This document shows positions 57,714 to 64,000 of a stretch of 64,000 bases of DNA, one piece after another. Origin of the DNA: Roridomyces roridus (Eukaryota > Basidiomycota > Agaricomycetes > Agaricales > Mycenaceae); contig JARKIF010000055.1 of NCBI GenBank assembly GCA_029378245.1, forward strand, positions 124,001-188,000, given 5' to 3'. Position numbers and translations under genes: made by a program. The first letter of the stretch is position 1, and every line of letters starts with the position of its first letter. The notes under the pieces are model-generated. The model was not told the DNA's origin and made no database searches. It saw only the letters and a list, made by a program, of their open reading frames with translations.

Positions 57714-58731
57714 ACGTGGTGCGTTTTTATTGAGAGGCACGGTTGAATCTGGTTAGACCGCTACCGGAAACCCTAGGACACCCTTCCCTGGTTGAGCCAC
57801 GTTATTTATTATGCTTTTTTGTTTTTTCTTGGTCCACCTGTAACCTCGGCCTGAGCGGTTTCGGTGGATTCGGGCAAGTCGCAAGTCGCAAGTCGCAACT
57901 CACTGGGCGGGCACCCGAATTCTTTGACCCCTTCGTTCAACATTCGCGATCGCTTCAAGAGTATAGCAGTTCCGACACCTGTCGCTGTCCATCCTAAATT
58001 CGCCGTCAACATTGAAGGGAGTGGTTCGATCGGCACGTGGATATAATCCGGCATTTGGTACAGAGTCTTTTTCTCACCATCCTCTGGGCGTTGACAGGAT
58101 CGATGTTGAATTTTCCACGGTTGATGAGGGTGCGCACGGAAGCAGCACGAAGAGATTGTCGGTACAAAAGATCAAGAAACTGCATGGTCTTGCGCTCCTG
58201 TATCATAGAACGACTGAAAGAATCAACCCTACTCAGTGAAGGTTACAGCCGGCTATTGGAACTGCAGATCGGACTAAGTATGGCAGCTGTAACTCCAACG
58301 CTCTACGAGCACCATTCATGTGCCCATTGGCTGGCAAACTTGGACTAGATCCGGGTTGCATTTCCAATGTATTTTAATGAAAGACGGAGTTGAACGGATA
58401 TTGAACTTCCGCCCCCAAGTTCCGCAGAATGTGAAATATGCGGCCCGTCCCGCATCCGCCTAATCTGGCTTGTCACTGCGGGATAGGGACTGATCGATTG
58501 GCTCGATTGTTCCGGGAATTGCGGGGAAGGCTGGGGAAGGGCCAAAGTTTAGGTTAGCACGCACAGTTATTCTACAGTCATGTACATACGAGATGGCGGC
58601 GGGCGGGCTGGCATGAGACGATTCTCACGTTTAAATGGACGAACCGGACAAGGGAAGACAGCGATATCAGTGTTTGCTGACTTTGTAATAAACGGCGGTC
58701 AGCTGCTTCTCTTCTTGACGTATTGCGGCTC
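57714..58731. other. 1-kb intergenic region, minor 7-bp repeats
   Basis: Three GCAAGTC units at 57874-57894. Short frames on both strands (for example minus 57809-58054) lack recognisable motifs. Confidence 0.5.
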
Positions 58732-58739
58732 TATATAAA
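58732..58739 (+). promoter_or_regulatory. TATA box of ALDH2
   Basis: TATATAAA lies 44 bp upstream of the ATG at 58783. Confidence 0.7.
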
Positions 58740-58782
58740 GCCTTTAGCTCGCTCACCCCATTTCTTCATCCTCCCATCCCAA

Positions 58783-60848
58783 ATGACCTCCTTCTCCTAC
58801 GATTTCTCTGGTACCTACACCGGCAAGACCAGCTTCAAAACTGGTGTCTTCATCGGTGGCGAGTTCCGTCACGGCGCGAGCAAGTCCACCATCGAGTACG
58901 TGCTTCAATCGCCGCCCACAATCGTGCTAATCGTCGCCCACAGTGTCGTCAACCCTGCCACCGGCAAACTTGTCACCCAGATCTCCGAGGCTACGGCCGC
59001 AGATGTCGATGATGCCGTCAAGGTCGCCCAAAAGGCCTTCGATGAGACTTGGGGTCTCAACGTCGGTGGCGCCGAGCGTGCTGCCCTGCTCAACAGACTC
59101 GCTATCCTCATGGATGAGCATGCCGATGAGCTGGCCGCCATTGAGGCTTTGGACAACGGTGTGCTTTCTTTACTTCCTTCTTCCGCGCTCTAACGGCTCG
59201 TAGGCAAGACGTTCGGATGGGCAAAGGGTGTCGATATCTCCTTCAGTATCGCGACTATCAAGCACGTCAGTATCTCCTCTACACAGACCGTCTCTGACTT
59301 GGGCCCCGCAGATACTTTGCCGGCTGGGCGGACAAGATCCAGGGGCAGACCATCGAAACCGACGAGAAGAAGCTCATCTACACCCGCCATGAGCCCATCG
59401 GTGTCGTTGGCCAGATTATTCCTTGTACGCGTCCTCTGCTTCCAAAAGTTGCCACCCTCACCGCGCGTCTGTAGGGAACTTCCCTCTCCTCATGTTCGCG
59501 TGGAAGATTGGTCCCGCGCTTGCCACTGGTAACGCTATCGTCATCAAGGTGCGTTCCTATACTTGACTGCCCCGCGTCTTCCCCACCTCGCTCCATAATC
59601 AATTTCTCACCCCTCACCCCACACTTTGCTTCTTCCGTCGATCTCCGCGGAATCTTTTCTCTCGCTCCCTGATCTGACTGTGCGATGCTGAACTAACTCG
59701 ATGCTCGCAGCCCTCCGAATTCACGCCTATGACGGCGTTGCGCATGTGCGAGCTCATCAACGAGGCCGGCTTCCCCAAGGGTGTCGTTAACGTTTTGGTC
59801 GGGTGCGTCTGCCCTTCCTCCACCATGTTGCCCACTAACCCACCCTCCTCAGCTACGGCCACACCGTCGGCCAAACCATTTCCGAGCACATGGACATCCA
59901 GAAGGTCGCCTTTACTGGGTCGACGCTCGTGGGTCGCAAGGTCATGGCTGCTGCTGCTGCGACCAACTTAAAGAACGTGACGCTCGAGTTGGGCGGGAAG
60001 AGCCCGAATATTATCTTTGATGACGCGGATCTGGAGCAGGCCGTTAACTGGGCTGCGCACGGCATTTTGTGGGTCCTTTCTTCCCAATGCGTCCAATATC
60101 TACTTACCTCACACCCGCAGCTGGAACCACGGCCAAGCGTGCTGCGCTGGCTCGCGTATCTTTGTGCAGGCGGGCATCTACGACGAGTTCCTCAAGCGCT
60201 TCACGGCAAAGGCGCAGAGCATTCAAGTCGGGGACCCCTTCGCGCCCGGTATCGACCAGGGCCCGCAGGTTTCTCAGATCCAGTACGACGTGCGTCTCAC
60301 CTCCCTTCCTTCCGTAGTCGACGACCGCTAATCACCTCCCCACAGCGTATCATGTCGTACATTGACTCTGGCAAGCAAGAGGGCGCGACGGTGCACACTG
60401 GTGGCGAGCGGCACGGGACGGAGGGCTTCTTCATCAAGCCCACCATCTTTACTGACGTCACGCCGGAAATGAAGATTGTCAAGGAGGAGATCTTTGGCCC
60501 CGTTGGTGTCGTGATAAAATTCACGGACGAGGCTGGTACGTCTGAATCCTCCACCGTCACCCAGACAGACTCTGACGCCCACTCCCCCCAGATGTCATCC
60601 GCCAAGCCAACGACACGGTGTACGGTCTCGCCGCCGCCGTCTTCTCGCAAAACATCAACCGCGCACTCGAGACCGCACACAAGCTGCAAGCCGGCACTGC
60701 ATGGGTCAACTGCGTCAACCAATTGCACGCCAACGTGCCGTTTGGTGGGTACAAGCAGAGTGGAATTGGGCGTGAGCTCGGCGAGTATGCGTTGCACAAC
60801 TACACGAATGTCAAGGCGGTGCATGTCAACTTGGGCCACAAGATGTGA
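58783..60848 (+). CDS. NAD(P)+-dependent aldehyde dehydrogenase, ALDH2
   Basis: A full-length multi-exon enzyme of about 500 residues. It begins [20 protein letters not shown] and has [78 protein letters not shown] and the catalytic Cys in [17 protein letters not shown]. It ends [31 protein letters not shown]. All catalytic residues are present. It is clearly paralogous to ALDH1 at 51.0 kb, with partly shared intron positions but no microexon. It oxidises a broad range of aldehydes to acids; likely cytosolic. Confidence 0.95.
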
Positions 60849-61297
60849 GGGATTGTGGAGTTTTAACGAACGAATGATATGTATGTACGTATACCTCTAA
60901 GTACTTGTATTGTATGGACGCAAAATCGAGTTTTTCGTCATGTCTCAGAGGGCATAAGGAGTCTTCGAGAGTGCGCGTCGAGGTACGGTCGAGGTTTCGT
61001 CGTGTTTGAGGAGGATGGGGGAAGGGATCAAAATGGCCGGATTTGGAAGGTGTTTGGCTATTTTGTCTCTTCCCTTCTTTTTCTCGATTCTTTGTCGTGA
61101 AAAAGCTCTCTCTTGGCAAGGACCGCCTCAAAAGTTGAACAATGGCCCAAAGACCAAACACTGCCGCCGCTAGTCGACTCACGAAATACGCAGCATGACA
61201 TGACATCCAGGGGCTCTCTGCGCAGACTGCGCGCCTGCGGCGCAAACGTCTCAAGTGGATAAAAGCTGGGACTCGCCAATGGACACGCCACTGAAAT

Positions 61298-62191
61298 ATG
61301 ACAGCCCCGAGACTCCCGCCCGAGCTGGAGCGATGCATCTTTGAGGAAGCTGCCTTGACTCACAGAGCCAGCATTTCGTCGTTACTGAGGGTAGCACATC
61401 GCGTGCATGTGTGGTACGTGCCTCGCCGGATATCTAGTCCAATAGTTGAACTGGATTTAGGATTGAGCCCATGCTCTACAATGTCCTCACGGTAGACTAC
61501 GCGAAAGTGAAACGCTCGCCCGCAGATTTTCGTGACGCCTCTTTCCTCGCATCCAACGTCCAGCATCTCAATCTAAGTGGTCCCATCCCGCCCGCCGAGC
61601 TTCAAGGCCTGCTCGGTACATGCACAAGCATCACATCTCTCGCAATGTGGCTCTCCTTCCCACTAACGCCAAGCCCCGAACTCCTCCCCCTCCTCGAACT
61701 CCTCCCTTCCCTCCGCCGCCTCGCCGTCGACATCACGCATCTCTTCGGCGGCCCCCTCCGCGTGCAGCTGGCACATCCAGCCTTCAGGCTTCCGCTCACT
61801 CACGCATCTCGACATCCTCGCAGCGCCGTTCGACGAGTGGCGGCTGTATGCTGCAGCAGGTCTACACCGCATGCTCGCGCTCACGCATTTGGCGTTCAGA
61901 GAACGATTCCATCCGCGTGTTCTGCGGGGTGCGTTGGCGCATTGTCCAGCCTTGAGGGCGCTGGGTGTCGTTTGGGGTCACGGGGCACGCCGGCGGCGAC
62001 GGGCGGCTGATGTGCGTGAGGGCGAGGTGGTGGATGTTAGGCTGTTTCTGCTCGTGTGCGAGGATTGGGTGGAGGATTGGGCGAGGGGTGCTGGGATGGA
62101 TGTTTGGGCGCGCGGGGAGGCGTTTATTGCGAGGAAGAGGGCGGGTGAGATACCTGGTGGGTTATCTCTTGTCCGAATGTATGGCGGCTGA
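61298..62191 (+). pseudogene. F-box/LRR-type gene with a 7-bp frameshift
   Basis: Exon 1 (MTAPRLPPELERCIFEEAA ... RVHVW) splices at GTACGT to a second exon beginning IEPMLYNVLTV. The LRR-like part (VQHLNLSG, ELLPSLRRLAVDITH) is open to VQLAHPAF. There the frame shifts: bases 61781-61793 read CCTTCAGGCTTCC, and removing 7 bp (AGGCTTC) restores AF-RSLTHLDIL, after which the family text continues to WARGEAFIARKRAGEIPGG. No intron can explain the shift. The homologue at 46.3-47.4 kb reads through this position. As it stands the product is a chimera with a shifted C-terminal tail. Confidence 0.72.
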
Positions 62192-62296
62192 CGAGGAGTT
62201 TCCAGAGTCGCGTTTGTGGGCGAGATAATTGCTAGGTAGAACCCCTATCAATGAATCATTTGTTCGGGACCGAAACTTGCTTGACTGGTCACCTCC

Positions 62297-63703
62297 ATGT
62301 CAAGTTCGCAACTCATCCTCCCAAGCTCTTCCCTGAGCCTCTGTCACGATAGATTCAGTCTTACCGACACAGATACAGACGATCCAATCCCATTCTGGCT
62401 GATACTCGGCAAAATCCTGACTCCGGCACCCCAGTCCACTTCGCAGCTCCTCGACGCGCTGAACACCATCTCTGTCACACTCCGAGGGCATTCGCACCCT
62501 CATGCATTCCTGAGGCGCTTCCTAGATGTGGATTGGGACGCAGAATCATTCTTCCGGCGCACCTGGCCCGCGTGTATTACAATTGCGCTGGAGATGCCTC
62601 TGCTCTTCCCTTCCGGATACTTGGAGCCTCTGACGGCAGAGCGACCCACACAGACGTATACCAGCCGGCAAATAGCCTGCCTCGTTATCCACCAATTTCT
62701 CTGCACGCTACCAAAACTCCCGTGGACATCAGACGCAGAGGAGAATTCGCAGGATCTGCACATATGGTACGACGACGAACAGCCGCATCCCGGGGCGGTG
62801 CGTGCGTATCTGACTGCTCTGTTCACGTTCTTCGAACGCGTTGCCTCTGGCGAGCTTTCCTCCGACGATGGCATCACTTTCACGTTGCACTGCGCTCCCG
62901 ACTTGCCCATCTCCAACGACCCACTCTACCCGCTCCGCATGATGGAACTGGACAAACCGGCGGTCAACAGCTCACTAATCGGCCTCCCCTCGGGCGCCTG
63001 CGTCATCTCCGCAAATCGACACATTGGGTTCGGGCGCACGGCTTCACAGGAGGAAATGCACGTGGGGTGTACACCTCAGAGCTTTCCCGCAAAACTTGTC
63101 ACACCGCCGTTAGGGGACAGCCAAGTGCTCGTCGTGCGCGGGTGTGCGCTGGTCGTGGAGATGTCGGGGTATGGTCGGGATGCGGGGTTGACTTGCATTG
63201 TACCAGAGTCCCAGTGGAGGCAGAGGACGATGCTGTTCATGGACGCACTCGAGTTGGATGGGTACAACACGACGGCGGTGACGCCAGATTTGCTCCCTGG
63301 GAACGTAGATCGAGAGTTGACCAAGGCGTATACGGCGTTCTCTTCCGGACGACCGCCATACGTGAACGTCGTGACGGGGCATTGGGGTTGCCGTGCCTTT
63401 GGCGGGAATCGAGAGATCAAGAGCTTGATTCAATGGTGTGCGGCGAGTCTGGCGGGGGTTGAGTTGGATTTTGTTTGTGAGCTGAGGGTGAGTGGGTGGC
63501 TTTGAAACTTTGAGGCTGATAATTTATCTCCTACCTAGGGCGATCCGTTTGCTGACAAGTTCCGCCGATTCAGCCTGGACGCGCAAAGTCGGCGGTGGAG
63601 CGTGTCTGACATTCTGTCTGTCCTCAGGAGCATGGACCCCGTGGAGGCCGTGGGGAGGTCTGCGTTTGATTTTGTGCGGGAGGCCTTGGGGCAGGATAGC
63701 TGA
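62297..63703 (+). CDS. Poly(ADP-ribose) glycohydrolase
   Basis: Two exons joined by a 49-nt intron (63490-63538) give about 450 residues. The C-terminal catalytic macrodomain shows ANRHIGFGRTASQEEMHVG, the PARG signature with the tandem catalytic Glu pair (QEE). Further landmarks are VVRGCALVVEMSGYGRDAGL and VVTGHWGCRAFGGNREIKSL with the conserved GxWGCGAFGG-type loop. The first Gly-rich triplet is GFG and the spacer to QEE is short, so it departs from the animal GGG-x(6-8)-QEE form. The enzyme cleaves poly(ADP-ribose) chains in the DNA-damage response, usually nuclear. The ATG at 62297 is the only good start. Confidence 0.9.
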
Positions 63704-63963
63704 ATCTCGTGTTTCTTCGAGGCATATACCGTTGCGTATATACGCTCTTTGCGTCTCCTTTTCAATCCTCCGAATGTAGGTAGGAGGAACGAAGTTCGAA
63801 TCTTCGTCGATGCATCAGCTTTCTCTATTCATCCCATTTTTATATAAAACATTAGCACATCGATCCATACGACGCTGGCCGTTCACACGTTCAAGGCTTC
63901 CTAACACCGAGTCATATTGACTTGGACCGCCGTGGAAAAAGGAAGAAAGAGGCGTTCCCCATA

Positions 63964-64000
63964 AGCCCCATGGCGGTATCGAACCGCGACCTCTGGAGAA
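63964..64000 (-). tRNA. Possible 3' half of a tRNA gene at the window edge
   Basis: On the minus strand, AGAGGTCGCGGTTCGATACCGC forms a T-arm-like hairpin with a TTCGATA loop and 4 of 5 stem pairs. ATGGGGC could be the 3' acceptor strand. A TTTTT run lies about 22-30 nt further on, as expected for Pol III termination. The 5' half, including the anticodon, lies outside the window, and one T-stem pair is a C-C mismatch, so a tRNA pseudogene is equally possible. Confidence 0.4.

Noticed and set aside
62533..63462. 309-codon open frame on the plus strand
   Set aside because: Shadow of the PARG gene in another frame; its translation is Arg/His-rich with no motif.
63790..63820. T-arm-like hairpin (CGAAG TTCGAAT CTTCG)
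   Set aside because: No A-box, anticodon arm or acceptor pairing upstream; likely chance.
1..64000. CRISPR array, rRNA operon or polyketide/NRPS/terpene core gene
   Set aside because: None seen on either strand; short tandem repeats present have no spacers and no large biosynthetic enzyme frames occur.

Overview
The window comes from a nuclear chromosome of a filamentous basidiomycete, most likely an Agaricomycete. Almost every gene is cut by several 35-60 nt introns with GTRNGT donors and YAG acceptors. Gene families typical of mushroom-forming fungi are present: DUF6534 seven-helix proteins, F-box/LRR proteins, GMC alcohol oxidases, CFEM-like proteins and MLKL-NTD/HeLo-type helical-bundle proteins. 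Gene models were built by hand by joining frames at splice signals, so exon edges are inferences. No CRISPR arrays, rRNA genes or prokaryotic features were seen.

Layout. 1-1400: mitochondrial AIM9-like phosphotransferase (minus, runs off the left end). 1430-7045: repeat-rich duplicated DNA with fragments and copies of an F-box gene, a four-helix-bundle (4HB) gene and an aldo-keto reductase (AKR). 7.4-14.1 kb: ordinary genes (secreted DUF7223-like protein, cytosine deaminase, 2EXR-like protein, ECM3/auxin-efflux-type transporter). 14.2-19.4 kb (minus): intact AKR2 - 4HB - AKR1 cassette with a mariner-type MITE in it. 19.8-27.8 kb: TauD dioxygenase, tRNA-like dispersed repeats, a low-complexity protein and a GH15 hydrolase. 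28.4-32.8 kb: decayed plus-strand copy of the AKR-4HB-AKR cassette, bounded by a direct repeat. 33.2-43.3 kb: tandem duplication of a GRE2-like reductase plus a GMC alcohol oxidase, in which each copy lost a different partner. 43.8-50.6 kb: DUF6534 receptor-like protein, orphan flavin-monooxygenase tail, F-box protein and two membrane proteins. 51.0-60.9 kb: two aldehyde dehydrogenases flanking a full-length HeLo/MLKL-NTD-type protein and an alpha/beta hydrolase. 61.3-63.7 kb: frameshifted F-box gene and a poly(ADP-ribose) glycohydrolase. The last bases may belong to a tRNA gene.

How the parts relate. The most unusual structure is the threefold AKR-4HB cassette. It is direct in the first block, inverted in the second and direct in the third, and only the middle block is intact. 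A second theme is carbonyl/alcohol redox chemistry: alcohol oxidase, GRE2-like reductase, two AKRs and two ALDHs lie within 47 kb. This could support alcohol-aldehyde-acid interconversion, but co-regulation is not shown by the sequence.
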